Assembly: GCF_016916835.1 (NCBI RefSeq)
Contig: NZ_JAFFIX010000005.1
Location: forward strand, 124,001 to 188,000
Direction of reading: 5' to 3'
DNA length: 64,000 nucleotides
DNA from: Actinacidiphila bryophytorum
Lineage (GTDB): Bacteria; Actinomycetota; Actinomycetes; Streptomycetales; Streptomycetaceae
Shown: in pieces, positions 1 to 8,192 of the stretch
Layout of the letters: every line of letters starts with the position of its first letter
Numbering within the stretch: the stretch's first letter is position 1
The notes under the pieces: generated by a model
Seen by the model: the letters and a program-made list of their open reading frames with translations, nothing else
Told to the model about the DNA's origin: nothing
Database searches by the model: none
Position numbers and translations under genes: made by a program

Positions 1-968
1 TGCACTTCACCGTCGCCGACGGCACCCCGATGCTGCCGCTGCTGCGGGCGATCAGCCACCGGCGGCTGGCCGGGCTGCCCGACCCGCTCTCGGGGGCGAT
101 GGCGCCGGCCGCGCTGCTCGACGGGGTGGCCGACACCAGCGCACCGGCCGGCCCGTTCGCGCTGTCGCGGCCGTACACCGTGGTGTTCCTGACCCCGGAC
201 ACCGGCGCGGGGCCGCTGGCGCTGCGGGACGCGGTCAGCGGTGAGGTCCCGGCGGAGGCGGACGCGTTCCTGCGGTCGCTGGCGTCGCGTTCGGTGCCGG
301 ACGACCTGCCGGCCGGGCCTGAGGTGGTGCCGGAGATGCGGGCGGAGGTGCGGCGGATCTCCGCGGACTGGAGCGCGCTGGTGCTGCGCCAGGGCGCGGC
401 CTTCCTCGGCCACCGGGCCGACACCGGCGCCGGGGACTTCTACGACTGGGCCGAGTACAACGCGCGTTCTGTGTACCTCGACGCGCTGCTGCTCGGCACG
501 ATCCAGAGCAACCACATCGACGAGCTGACCGACGACCTGTCGGGCGTCTTCGACGGTCCCGGTCTCGCGCGCCGGGTGTCCGCGCTCGAACAGCGCATCG
601 CGCTGTTCCGCAGTACGTACTGGCGCCAGCACCTCAGCGCCCACGGCCCGGCCAACGACCTGCTGCTGGCCTTCCAGTGCAAGGTGCGGCTGCCCGAGCG
701 GTTCGAGCTGATCCTGGCGGAGGCCGCGGACTACGCCAGGCTCGTGCAGACGCAGGAGAGCCAGCAAATCGCCGGCGCGCTGGGCGTCCTCACGATTCTC
801 GGGCTGCCGCTCGGGACGGCCTTGTCCATCCTCCAGGTCCTCGGCGACTCCCGGCCCCGCGACCTTCTCCTTGCCCTCGCGGGCTCCTTCGTCGCGACGG
901 CCGCCGCCTTGACGACGCGCTACGGCCGCCTCGTCCTCTCCTCCCTCCGCGGCCGCCCGCGCCCTTGA
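1..968 (+). CDS. C-terminal part of a conserved membrane protein of unknown function (cut by the left edge)
   Basis: The reading frame is open from base 3 through the window edge, so the first in-frame ATG at base 30 is probably internal and the true start lies outside. The visible part is about 320 residues: a soluble, Leu/Arg/Asp-rich region predicted to be helical, followed by two hydrophobic stretches near the C-terminus (around residues 250-272 and 280-298 counted from base 30) and a short basic tail. A helical body followed by two terminal membrane helices resembles CorA-like proteins in layout, but I see no GMN-type motif, so this is only an analogy. Function is unknown. It is followed directly by a dispersed repeat. 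Confidence 0.6.
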   Translation, partial: HFTVADGTPMLPLLRAISHRRLAGLPDPLSGAMAPAALLDGVADTSAPAGPFALSRPYTVVFLTPDTGAGPLALRDAVSGEVPAEADAFLRSLASRSVPDDLPAGPEVVPEMRAEVRRISADWSALVLRQGAAFLGHRADTGAGDFYDWAEYNARSVYLDALLLGTIQSNHIDELTDDLSGVFDGPGLARRVSALEQRIALFRSTYWRQHLSAHGPANDLLLAFQCKVRLPERFELILAEAADYARLVQTQESQQIAGALGVLTILGLPLGTALSILQVLGDSRPRDLLLALAGSFVATAAALTTRYGRLVLSSLRGRPRP

Positions 969-981
969 CGACCTTCCCCCT

Positions 982-1293
982 GCGGCGGGGCCGAGCCATC
1001 AGGGGCGCGGGGAACTGCGCGCTCAGCCTCCCCCAGCGCTTCGCCTGGGGGTGCCCCCACTCGCTTCGCTCGCCGGCCGGTGGTCCGGCACGAACCGAAC
1101 AGCCCCTTTCGGCCGGTGACGACCCGCACGCCCGGTGGGGGCCGGTCGCTCCGTTCTCCCCCAGAGGGGGTACCCCCACGCGCCCCTATGTGCTCGGCCC
1201 TGCCGAAGAGGCACCCTGCGGGCAGTGTGACCGGGGGAAGGCAGCGCGGCCATGCGGCGCCAGCCGCACATCAGGCGCAGCCTCGCGCCCCTG
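982..1293. repeat. Dispersed intergenic repeat, copy A (degenerate, extended form)
   Basis: The 969-1430 gap holds no gene. It contains the left terminal module at 1002-1020 (GGGGCGCGGGGAACTGCGC), the CCCCCAG/CTGGGGG stem, and an interior that matches copies B, D and E. In orientation it matches D and is the reverse complement of B and E. The right terminal arm is decayed, with extra bases around 1150-1187. A flanking module reading GGCGGGGCCGAGCCATCA (984-1001) and the tail near 1257-1293 also recur at the end of copy B. Confidence 0.8.
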
Positions 1294-1430
1294 AAAACGC
1301 CCACCCGCCGCGGAAGGGGAACCGCCCGAGCCACCGCGGCCGGCGGAAGGGCGCCCCCCTGCGTGAGGGGCTCGGCCCCGCCGAAGGGGAGGGATACCCT
1401 GGGCGTACCGTAGGGCCAGGGGGTTGCGCT

Positions 1431-2048
1431 GTGGAGGAGATCCGCACCGAGGACGAGCTGAGGGACGTGCTGGGGGTGCCCACCCCCCGCGATGCCGGGA
1501 AGGTCCGCAAGGCGCTGGACGAACTGGACCGGGCGTGGCTGGCAGCCGCACCGTTCCTGCTCGTGGCGACCTCGGGCAGGGACGGTTCGTGCGACGTCTC
1601 GCCGAAGGGCGACCCGGCCGGGTTCACGCTGGTGCTGGACGAGCGGACGATCGCGGTGCCGGAGCGCCCGGGGAACCGCAGGGCGGACGGCTTCCGCAAC
1701 ATCCTGGCGAACCCGCACGTCGGCCTGATCTTCCTGGTCCCGGGCCGCGGCGACACGCTGCGGATCAACGGCCGGGCCAGGCTGGTCAAGGACGCGGACT
1801 TCTTCGACCGGATGACGGTGAAGGGCCACCGCCCGCCGCTGGCGCTGCTGGTGGACATCGACGAGGTCTTCTACCACTGCCCGAAGGCGCTGATGCGCAG
1901 CGCGCTGTGGAAGCCGGAGGGCTGGGCGCCGGACGCGGCCCCTTCGCAGGCGCGGATCGCGAAGGCGGGGCACCGCAAGGACCAGGACCTGGCGGAGCTG
2001 GAGGCGTACTACGGCCCCGGTTACGGTCTGGACTCGCTGTACGGCTGA
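1431..2048 (+). CDS. Pyridoxamine 5'-phosphate oxidase-fold flavin-binding protein (MSMEG_1061-like)
   Basis: A 205-residue protein that I recognise as the PPOX/FMN-binding split-barrel family related to mycobacterial MSMEG_1061. The family signature lies near residues 40-60: a strand ending in ATSGRDGSCDVSPKGD, followed by RPGNRRADGF and NPHVGLIFLVPGR, which line the flavin or F420 pocket. The substrate is unknown. The GTG start at 1431 was chosen because AGGGGG lies 8 bases upstream. The frame stays open further upstream, but that part is repeat sequence and would not belong to this fold. The gene stands alone between a repeat and the convergent dapD. Confidence 0.82.
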   Translation: MEEIRTEDELRDVLGVPTPRDAGKVRKALDELDRAWLAAAPFLLVATSGRDGSCDVSPKGDPAGFTLVLDERTIAVPERPGNRRADGFRNILANPHVGLIFLVPGRGDTLRINGRARLVKDADFFDRMTVKGHRPPLALLVDIDEVFYHCPKALMRSALWKPEGWAPDAAPSQARIAKAGHRKDQDLAELEAYYGPGYGLDSLYG

Positions 2049-2071
2049 CCGCGACCGGGGCGCGCGGCCGG

Positions 2072-3052
2072 TCAGTTGTGGCTGTGCAGCACGGCGTTGA
2101 GGCCGCCCCACGAGCCGGTGCGCTGCAGGACCTCGACCTTGCCGGTGGTGGAGTTGCGGCGGAAGAGCAGGTTGTCGGCGCCGGACAGTTCGACGGCCTT
2201 GACGATCTTGCCGTCGGGCAGTGTCACGCGGGTGCCCGCGGTGATGTAGAGGCCGGCCTCGACGACGCAGTCGTCGCCGAGCGCGATGCCCAGGCCCGAC
2301 TCGGCGCCGAGCAGGCAGCGTTCGCCGACCGAGACGATCTGCGTGCCGCCGCCGGACAGGGTGCCCATGATGGAGGCGCCGCCGCCGACGTCGGAGCCGT
2401 CGCCGATGACGACGCCCTGCGAGATGCGGCCCTCGACCATGGAGGTGCCGAGTGTGCCGGCGTTGAAGTTGCAGAAGCCCTCGTGCATGACGGTGGTGCC
2501 CTCGGCGAGGTGCGCGCCGAGCCGGACGCGGCCGGCGTCGGCGATCCGCACGCCTGCCGGTGCGACGTAGTCCGTCATCCGGGGGAACTTGTCGACGCCG
2601 TAGACGGCCAGGTGCAGGCCTTCGGCGCGGGCGGCGAGCCGGGCGGCGTCGAGGCGGGGCACGGGGACGGGGCCGATCGAGGTCCAGGCGACATTGGCCA
2701 GCACGCCGAACAGCCCTTCGAGGTTCTGCTCGTTGGGGCGGACCAGGCGGTGGCTGAGCAGGTGCAGCCGCAGGTACGCGTCGTGCGCGTCGAGCGGCTT
2801 GTCGTCCAGGGAGGCGACGGTGGTCCTGACGGCGACCACCTCGACGCCGCGCCGCGGGTCGGGGCCGAGCGCGGCCGGGGCGGCGCCGCCCAGGGCCTGC
2901 GCGGCCTCCTCCGCGGTCAGCCGCGCGGTGCCCGCAGGCCCGGGCTCCGCGGCGAGCTGCGGGGCGGGGTACCAGGTGTCGAGCACGGTGCCGTCGTCGG
3001 CGACGGTGGCAAGTCCGACGCCGGTGGCGCCGGAGGCACGGGAGTCATTCAT
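2072..3052 (-). CDS. dapD: 2,3,4,5-tetrahydropyridine-2,6-dicarboxylate N-succinyltransferase
   Basis: DapD transfers succinyl from succinyl-CoA to tetrahydrodipicolinate in the succinylase branch of lysine and meso-diaminopimelate synthesis in the cytosol. The 326-residue length matches the long actinobacterial form. The C-terminal half shows hexapeptide-repeat (left-handed beta-helix) periodicity with motifs such as [19 protein letters not shown] and [14 protein letters not shown], the trimeric acyltransferase core. The N-terminal 120 residues form the family-specific cap. The ATG at 3052 has no clear ribosome-binding site. A TAGCGT hexamer ends 7 bases before it, which fits a leaderless transcript. 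The gene is not part of an operon. Confidence 0.93.
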   Translation of the reverse strand: MNDSRASGATGVGLATVADDGTVLDTWYPAPQLAAEPGPAGTARLTAEEAAQALGGAAPAALGPDPRRGVEVVAVRTTVASLDDKPLDAHDAYLRLHLLSHRLVRPNEQNLEGLFGVLANVAWTSIGPVPVPRLDAARLAARAEGLHLAVYGVDKFPRMTDYVAPAGVRIADAGRVRLGAHLAEGTTVMHEGFCNFNAGTLGTSMVEGRISQGVVIGDGSDVGGGASIMGTLSGGGTQIVSVGERCLLGAESGLGIALGDDCVVEAGLYITAGTRVTLPDGKIVKAVELSGADNLLFRRNSTTGKVEVLQRTGSWGGLNAVLHSHN

Positions 3053-3059
3053 ACGGATG

Positions 3060-3065
3060 ACGCTA
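3060..3065 (-). promoter_or_regulatory. Candidate -10 element for leaderless dapD transcript
   Basis: TAGCGT on the minus strand, 7 bases upstream of the dapD ATG. This is the usual TANNNT-N6/7-ATG arrangement of actinobacterial leaderless mRNAs, and no Shine-Dalgarno sequence is visible. Confidence 0.5.
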
Positions 3066-3127
3066 ACCCGTCCCCCGGCGATCCGTGCACCCGGCCCGCC
3101 GCGAGCGGCACCGGCCGCCCGGCGCGC

Positions 3128-4909
3128 TCAGTGGCGCGGCTCGGGCGGCGCGGTTTTCCAGGCGGCGGCCTGCTCGGGGCCTGCGCCCAGGACGGCGCAG
3201 CGCAGCCAGTGTTCGCCCGGGGGGAGCCGGGTGAGCAGGGTGGGCAGGGCGGTGCGCGGGGTCAGCACGTTGGTGCCGGGGAGGAGTTCGAGGACCTGGC
3301 CCTCGCGGGCGGGGCCTGCACCGAGGTCGGCGAGGCCGCTGAGGTCGCCTGCGGCGCCGGTGGCCATCGCGCGGCCCGCGCCCTCCTCCCGGGCTGCGGT
3401 GCCGGGTTCGCGGCTGACGGCGAAGCCGCCCTCCGCGGTGTGCAGGGCGCGGGCGGTGCGGATGCGGTGGGTGCGCAGGTGCCAGGGGGCGGCGGGGGTC
3501 AGCCAGGTGGTGATCTCGACGTCGGCCCAGGGGTGCCAGGTGCTGCGCAGGGTGCCGTCCTCCTCGACGGCCGGGTCGTGGCAGGTCTCGCGCACCCGGA
3601 AGTGCACGGGCTCGTCGCCCGCGTCGTCGCTGAGGGCGAGCACCGAGTCGTACGCCCCGTGGAGCAGGCCGAGTTCGCCGGCCGGGAGGCTGAAGCCGAA
3701 GCGGGTGGAGTAGGCGAACTTCGCGTACTTGGCGGAGCCGCCGCGCGCCCAGGTGTTGTGCTGGCGGCTGCTGAGCAGGGTGACGTCGCCGCCCGAGCGC
3801 ATCAGGGCGGCGCCCGCGGGCGGCTGGACGAGGGTGCCGGGCAGGTCGGCGGGCTGCGGCCGCTCCTGCGCGGCCCACAGGGGGTGGCTCGCGGGGAGGG
3901 CGAGCGGCAGGAAGGCCTTCATGGCCCAGTACGGGGACGCGGGTCCGTTGTACTGCTCGGCGACGGCGGGCTGCGGGTAGCCGTAGCCGATGCTCAGCAG
4001 CCCGCCGGGCGAGGTGGCCGCCGACCGGTCCCGCCACCAGCGCAGGTGCCGCATCAGCAGCCCCTTGACCTCGCCCGCGGGCAGCGCGTCGACGTCGGCG
4101 TAGGCCAGTGCGCCCCAGAAGGAGCCCTGGGCGAAGCGGTAGGTGAGGCTGCGCCCGTAGGGCACCGCGGAGCCGTCGGCGGCGAACCAGTGCCGGAAGC
4201 CGAGCGCGAAGTCGCCGGCCCGCTGCCGGAAGCGGGCGCTGCGGGCCGGGTCGTCGTCGCCTGCGAGGGCCGCGTAGATCAGGCCGTAGAAGTGCATGGC
4301 CCACGGGATGTAGTAGTCGCGCTGCTCGGTGGGGCCGTCGCTGTACCAGCCGTCCTGCAGTGCGTAGGTCTCCAGCCGGTCCAGGCGGGCGTGCCGGGCG
4401 TCGCGGTCGTGGGCGTAGCCGACCCGGTCCAGGCCCAGGGAGACCATGACGGGGAAGAAGTTCCAGTTGTTGTCCGGGGTCAGGGCGTCGAGGAAGCGGG
4501 CGAGCCACGCACCCGCGCGGTCCTTCTCGGCGCCGCTGAGCGGGTCCCAGAGCCGCTCGGGTGCCAGGGCGAGGGCGAAGCCGAGGGCGGCGGACTCGAC
4601 GGTGCGCTGGTCGATGCCCTCGGGGACGCCCCAGTACTCGGGGTGCGCGGGGTCGGTGCCGGCGGCCAGGCCGCGTGCCCACAGGTCCCAGTGGGCGAAG
4701 TCGCCGCCGCCGGCGGCGAGCGGGGCCAGGCCCCACAGGGGGCGGGCGTAGCCCTCCAGGTCGGCTGCGGTGTCGTCGTGGTGCGCGATGTTGACGCCGA
4801 GGCGTATCCGGGCGCCGCCCGGGCCTGCGTAGGGGGTCAGCGCGTCGGCCAGCTCCCTCGCGTACGCCAGCATCTCGTCCCGCGCGCCGGCGCCTGAATC
4901 CGCAGCCAT
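3128..4909 (-). CDS. DUF2264 domain protein, glycosidase-like (alpha/alpha)6 fold
   Basis: A 593-residue protein matching the DUF2264 family, which is thought to adopt an (alpha/alpha)6 barrel like polysaccharide lyases and unsaturated hydrolases; its substrate is not established. Family features are the N-terminal GVNIAHHDDTAADLEGYARP region, the WNFFPVMVSLGL and DGWYSDGPTEQRDYYIPWAM segments and a C-terminal beta-rich part. No signal peptide is visible, so it is likely cytoplasmic. The ATG at 4909 was chosen over one 13 codons upstream because GAGGGAGGG lies just ahead of it and the upstream codons run through an inverted repeat. That repeat suggests control by a dimeric regulator, plausibly in response to a sugar, but this is inference. 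Confidence 0.8.
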   Translation of the reverse strand: MAADSGAGARDEMLAYARELADALTPYAGPGGARIRLGVNIAHHDDTAADLEGYARPLWGLAPLAAGGGDFAHWDLWARGLAAGTDPAHPEYWGVPEGIDQRTVESAALGFALALAPERLWDPLSGAEKDRAGAWLARFLDALTPDNNWNFFPVMVSLGLDRVGYAHDRDARHARLDRLETYALQDGWYSDGPTEQRDYYIPWAMHFYGLIYAALAGDDDPARSARFRQRAGDFALGFRHWFAADGSAVPYGRSLTYRFAQGSFWGALAYADVDALPAGEVKGLLMRHLRWWRDRSAATSPGGLLSIGYGYPQPAVAEQYNGPASPYWAMKAFLPLALPASHPLWAAQERPQPADLPGTLVQPPAGAALMRSGGDVTLLSSRQHNTWARGGSAKYAKFAYSTRFGFSLPAGELGLLHGAYDSVLALSDDAGDEPVHFRVRETCHDPAVEEDGTLRSTWHPWADVEITTWLTPAAPWHLRTHRIRTARALHTAEGGFAVSREPGTAAREEGAGRAMATGAAGDLSGLADLGAGPAREGQVLELLPGTNVLTPRTALPTLLTRLPPGEHWLRCAVLGAGPEQAAAWKTAPPEPRH

Positions 4910-4922
4910 ACGGCCGCCCTCC

Positions 4923-4956
4923 CTCGGTAGTTGCGACAACCCTCGCAACTACCGAG
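4923..4956. promoter_or_regulatory. Perfect 14-bp inverted repeat upstream of the DUF2264 gene (candidate operator)
   Basis: The arms CTCGGTAGTTGCGA (4923-4936) and TCGCAACTACCGAG (4943-4956) are perfectly complementary around a 6-base spacer. The site lies 13 bases in front of the ATG, between a TTGACG hexamer on the minus strand and the ribosome-binding site. A bound dimer would block transcription or initiation. The lack of a T-run and its place upstream of the gene argue against a terminator. Confidence 0.55.
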
Positions 4957-5009
4957 TCCCACGTCAACGCGTTGCACCCGAAAATGTAAGGGCTTACTAT
5001 CCGGCGGTC

Positions 5010-5348
5010 TCAGACGTTGAAACCGAGCGCCCGCAGCTGCTCGCGGCCGTCGTCGGTGATCTTCTCCGGGCCCCACGGCGGCATCCAGACCCAGTTGATC
5101 TTCAGCGCGCTGACGATGCCCTCGGTCGCGGTCTGCGCCTGCTCCTCGATCACGTCGGTGAGCGGGCACGCGGCCGAGGTGAGGGTCATGTCGAGGGTCG
5201 CGACGTTGCTGTCGTCGATGTGGATGCCGTAGATCAGGCCCAGGTTGACGACGTCGATGCCCAGTTCTGGGTCGACCACGTCGTAGAGGGCCTCGCGGAT
5301 CTCCTCCTCGGAGGCCGGCTTCAGCGCGACCTCGGTGCCGTCAGTCAT
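5010..5348 (-). CDS. sufT: SufT/MIP18-type (DUF59) metal-sulfur cluster assembly factor
   Basis: A 112-residue DUF59/MIP18-family protein, last gene of the suf operon. Family members help mature or transfer Fe-S clusters. The protein shows the typical EEIREALYDVVDPELGIDVVNLGLIYG start, the TSAACPLTDVIEEQ segment carrying the conserved Cys, and the WMPPWGPEKITDDGREQL end. The ATG at 5348 overlaps the sufU stop as ATGA, which implies translational coupling. A longer frame upstream would only repeat sufU sequence. The position next to SufU fits a role in cluster delivery. The symbol follows common usage for suf-linked DUF59 genes. Confidence 0.88.
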   Translation of the reverse strand: MTDGTEVALKPASEEEIREALYDVVDPELGIDVVNLGLIYGIHIDDSNVATLDMTLTSAACPLTDVIEEQAQTATEGIVSALKINWVWMPPWGPEKITDDGREQLRALGFNV

Positions 5349-5809
5349 GCGGTCTCCTCGGGTGTGGTGCCGGACAGCGCCTTGGCGGTGGCGTCCTTCC
5401 AGGCCATCCAGCTCAGCAGCGCGCACTTGACCCGCGCCGGGTACTTCGAGACGCCGGCGAACGCGACCGCGTCCTCCAGCACCTCCTCCATGTCCTCGTC
5501 GGGCTCGATCCGCCCGCGGGACTGCATCAGCTCCAGGAAGGTCTCCTGGATCTGCTGCGCCTGCGCGACGTCCTTGCCGACCAGCAGGTCGTTGAGGACC
5601 GAGGCGCTGGCCTGGCTGATCGAACAGCCCTGGCCCTCGTACGACACATCGCCGATGACGGTGCCGTCAAGACGCACCCGCAGGGTGATCTCGTCACCGC
5701 AGGTGGGGTTGACGTGGTGCACCTCGGCCTGGCCGTCCCGCAGGCCGCGGCCGTGCGGGTGCTTGTAGTGGTCCAGGATCACGTCCTGGTACATCGAGTC
5801 GAGCTTCAC
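5345..5809 (-). CDS. sufU: Fe-S cluster assembly sulfur-transfer protein SufU
   Basis: SufU takes persulfide sulfur from SufS, usually through a zinc-bound cysteine exchange, and passes it to the SufBCD complex. The 154-residue protein shows MYQDVILDHYKHPHGRG at the N-terminus, then NPTCGDEITL and GQGCSISQAS, which hold two of the zinc/sulfur cysteines, and VKCALLSW, which holds the third. The 18-21 residue insertion between the second and third cysteines that separates SufU from IscU-type scaffolds is consistent with its length. It lies 16 bases after sufS and overlaps sufT by 4 bases. Confidence 0.94.
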   Translation of the reverse strand: MKLDSMYQDVILDHYKHPHGRGLRDGQAEVHHVNPTCGDEITLRVRLDGTVIGDVSYEGQGCSISQASASVLNDLLVGKDVAQAQQIQETFLELMQSRGRIEPDEDMEEVLEDAVAFAGVSKYPARVKCALLSWMAWKDATAKALSGTTPEETA

Positions 5810-5825
5810 AGCAGCACCGCCATCA

Positions 5826-7094
5826 TCAGCCGAAGAAGTTCCTGACCTGCTCCAGGCCCTCGGCGAGTGCGTCGACCTCCGCCGGGGTGGAGTACAGATA
5901 GAACGACGCCCTGGTGGTCGCGGGAATTCCGTACCGCAGGCACACCGGCCTGGCGCAGTGGTGGCCGACCCGGACGGCGATGCCCTGCTCGTCCAGCACC
6001 TGGCCGACGTCGTGCGGGTGGATGTCGCCGAGCACGAAGGAGATCGCCGCCGCCCGGTCCTGGGCGGTCGTCGGGCCGATGATCCGCAGGTCGGGGACCT
6101 GCAGCAGCCGTTCGAGCGCGTACTCGGTGAGTGCGTGCTCGTGTGCGGCGATCTTGTCCATGCCGATCGCGGACAGGTAGTCCACGGCCGCGCCGAGACC
6201 GATGGCCTGGGCGATCGGCGGGGTGCCCGCCTCGAACTTGTGCGGGGCGGGGGCGTAGGTGGAGGAGTGCATCGAGACGGTCTCGATCATCTCGCCGCCG
6301 CCGAGGAAGGGCGGCAGGTCCTCCAGCAGCTCCTGGCGGCCCCACAGCACCCCGATACCGGTCGGGCCGACCATCTTGTGGCCGGTGAAGGCCACGAAGT
6401 CGGCACCGAGCGCCTGGACGTCCAGCACCATGTGCGGAGCGGCCTGGGAGGCGTCGATCAGCACCAGGGCGCCGACGTCCTGGGCGCGGCGCACGATCGC
6501 CTCGACCGGGTTGACGGTGCCCAGGATGTTGGAGACCAGCACGAAGGAGACGATCTTCGTCTTCTCGGTGATGACCTGCTCGATGTCGGACAGGTCGAGC
6601 CGGCCGTCGTCGGTGAGCCCGAACCACTTCAGCGTCGCACCGGTGCGCTGTGAGAGCAGCTGCCAGGGCACGATGTTGGAGTGGTGCTCCATCTCGGTGA
6701 TGACGATCTCGGTGTCGCGGTCCACCCGGTAGGGCTCGTCGGCCCAGCCGAGCATGTTCGCCACCAGGTTCAGCGACTCCGACGCGTTCTTGGTGAAGAT
6801 CACCTCGTCGCGGCTGGGTGCGTTGATGAAGGCGGCCACCTTGTCGCGGGCGCCTTCGTACAGCGCCGTGGCCTCCTCGGCGAGCACGTGCACACCGCGG
6901 TGCACGTTGGCGTTGGACCGCTCGTAGAAGGAGTTGAGCGTGTCGAGCACCTGGCGCGGCTTCTGCGAGGTCGCCGCGTTGTCCAGGTACACCAGCTTCC
7001 GGCCGTCGTGGACCAGCCGGTCCAGGGCGGGGAAGTCCTTGCGGATCGCCTCGGTGTCGAGGAGGCCGGGGAGCACCCGGCCGTCGGTGGTCAC
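5826..7094 (-). CDS. sufS: Cysteine desulfurase SufS
   Basis: A PLP enzyme of 422 residues that converts L-cysteine to alanine plus an enzyme persulfide. The PLP-binding lysine sits in FTGHKMVGPTGIG (about residue 235) and the catalytic cysteine in GHHCARPVC near residue 365, with the short catalytic loop of type II (SufS) desulfurases. EMEHHSNIVPW is the conserved His region. The GTG start overlaps the sufC stop as GTGA. It is followed by its partner SufU. Confidence 0.96.
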   Translation of the reverse strand: MTTDGRVLPGLLDTEAIRKDFPALDRLVHDGRKLVYLDNAATSQKPRQVLDTLNSFYERSNANVHRGVHVLAEEATALYEGARDKVAAFINAPSRDEVIFTKNASESLNLVANMLGWADEPYRVDRDTEIVITEMEHHSNIVPWQLLSQRTGATLKWFGLTDDGRLDLSDIEQVITEKTKIVSFVLVSNILGTVNPVEAIVRRAQDVGALVLIDASQAAPHMVLDVQALGADFVAFTGHKMVGPTGIGVLWGRQELLEDLPPFLGGGEMIETVSMHSSTYAPAPHKFEAGTPPIAQAIGLGAAVDYLSAIGMDKIAAHEHALTEYALERLLQVPDLRIIGPTTAQDRAAAISFVLGDIHPHDVGQVLDEQGIAVRVGHHCARPVCLRYGIPATTRASFYLYSTPAEVDALAEGLEQVRNFFG

Positions 7095-7855
7095 GCTGCA
7101 GCGCCGCCCTTCACGTAGGACTCGTAGCCCTCTTCCTCCAGCTTGTCGGCCAGTTCCGCACCGCCGGACTCGGCGATCCGGCCGGCCGCGAAGACGTGGA
7201 CGAAGTCGGGCTTGATGTACCGCAGGATGCGCGTGTAGTGGGTGATCAGCAGGGTGCCGACCTCGCCGCCCTCGCGGACCCGGTTGACGCCCTCGGAGAC
7301 CACGCGCAGCGCGTCGACGTCGAGGCCGGAGTCGGTCTCGTCGAGGATCGCGATGTGCGGCTTGAGCAGTTCGAGCTGCAGGATCTCGTGGCGCTTCTTC
7401 TCTCCGCCGGAGAAGCCCTCGTTGACGTTGCGCTCGGCGAAGGAGGGGTCCATGGACAGCCGCTCCATGGCCTCCTTGACCTCCTTGACCCAGGTGCGCA
7501 GCTTGGGGGCCTCGCCGCGGATGGCGGTGGCGGAGGTGCGCAGGAAGTTGGAGACGGAGACGCCGGGCACCTCGACCGGGTACTGCATGGCGAGGAAGAG
7601 GCCGGCCCTGGCGCGCTCGTCGACGGTCATCGCCAGCACGTCCTCCCCGTCGAGGGTGACGGTGCCGCCGGTGACGGTGTACTTGGGGTGACCGGCGAGC
7701 GAGTACGCGAGCGTGGACTTGCCGGAGCCGTTGGGCCCCATGATCGCGTGGGTCTCGCCCTGCTTCACGGTCAGGTCGACGCCGCGCAGGATCTCCTTGG
7801 TGGCGTTGTCGGCTTCGACGGTGACGTGCAGGTCGTTGATTTCAAGCGTGGCCAT
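7091..7855 (-). CDS. sufC: Fe-S assembly ABC-type ATPase SufC
   Basis: SufC is the ATPase subunit of the SufBC2D scaffold and drives its conformational change. In 254 residues it carries Walker A GPNGSGKST, a FSGGEKKRHEI signature in the SufC form, and Walker B IAILDETDSGLDVDALR. The ATG at 7855 begins the canonical MATLEINDLHV. It lies 7 bases after the stop of the Rieske gene, with AGGAG upstream. A longer frame begins 48 bases earlier but would run back into the previous gene. Confidence 0.96.
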   Translation of the reverse strand: MATLEINDLHVTVEADNATKEILRGVDLTVKQGETHAIMGPNGSGKSTLAYSLAGHPKYTVTGGTVTLDGEDVLAMTVDERARAGLFLAMQYPVEVPGVSVSNFLRTSATAIRGEAPKLRTWVKEVKEAMERLSMDPSFAERNVNEGFSGGEKKRHEILQLELLKPHIAILDETDSGLDVDALRVVSEGVNRVREGGEVGTLLITHYTRILRYIKPDFVHVFAAGRIAESGGAELADKLEEEGYESYVKGGAAA

Positions 7856-7862
7856 GGGTGAC

Positions 7863-8192
7863 TCAGGACTCCTGGGTGACGGAGACGAGCACGTCGTCCC
7901 CAACGATCTTGACGGGGTATACGGGCACGGGCCGCGTGGCGGGCAGCCCGGACGGCTTGCCGGTGCGCAGGTCGAAACTCGACCCGTGCAGCCAGCACTC
8001 GATCTGGCAGTCCTCGACCTCGCCCTCGGAGAGCGAGACGTTGGCGTGCGAGCAGATGTCGTTGATCGCGAAGACGTCGCCCGCGGTGCGGACCACCGAG
8101 ACGGGGACGCCGTCGACCTCGACGCGCTGCGGGGTGTCCTCGACGAGGTCGCCGAGGGCGCAGACGCGGACGTACGAATCGGTGGCGGTCAT
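7863..8192 (-). CDS. Rieske-type [2Fe-2S] ferredoxin inside the suf operon
   Basis: A 109-residue single-domain non-heme Rieske ferredoxin. The cluster ligands lie in CSHANVSL and CWLHGSSFDL (C-x-H ... C-x2-H). There is no signal peptide and no oxygenase domain, so it is probably a soluble electron carrier. The ATG at 8192 overlaps the sufD stop (ATGA), so it is translated with the SUF complex. A ferredoxin between sufD and sufC is characteristic of actinobacterial suf operons. I infer it supplies electrons for cluster assembly, which is not proved by sequence. Confidence 0.93.
   Translation of the reverse strand: MTATDSYVRVCALGDLVEDTPQRVEVDGVPVSVVRTAGDVFAINDICSHANVSLSEGEVEDCQIECWLHGSSFDLRTGKPSGLPATRPVPVYPVKIVGDDVLVSVTQES

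Noticed and set aside
1424..4897. 1157-codon open frame on the plus strand
   Set aside because: It is antisense to dapD and the DUF2264 gene and composed of Gly/Ala/Val/Arg-rich nonsense typical of reverse frames in GC-rich DNA.
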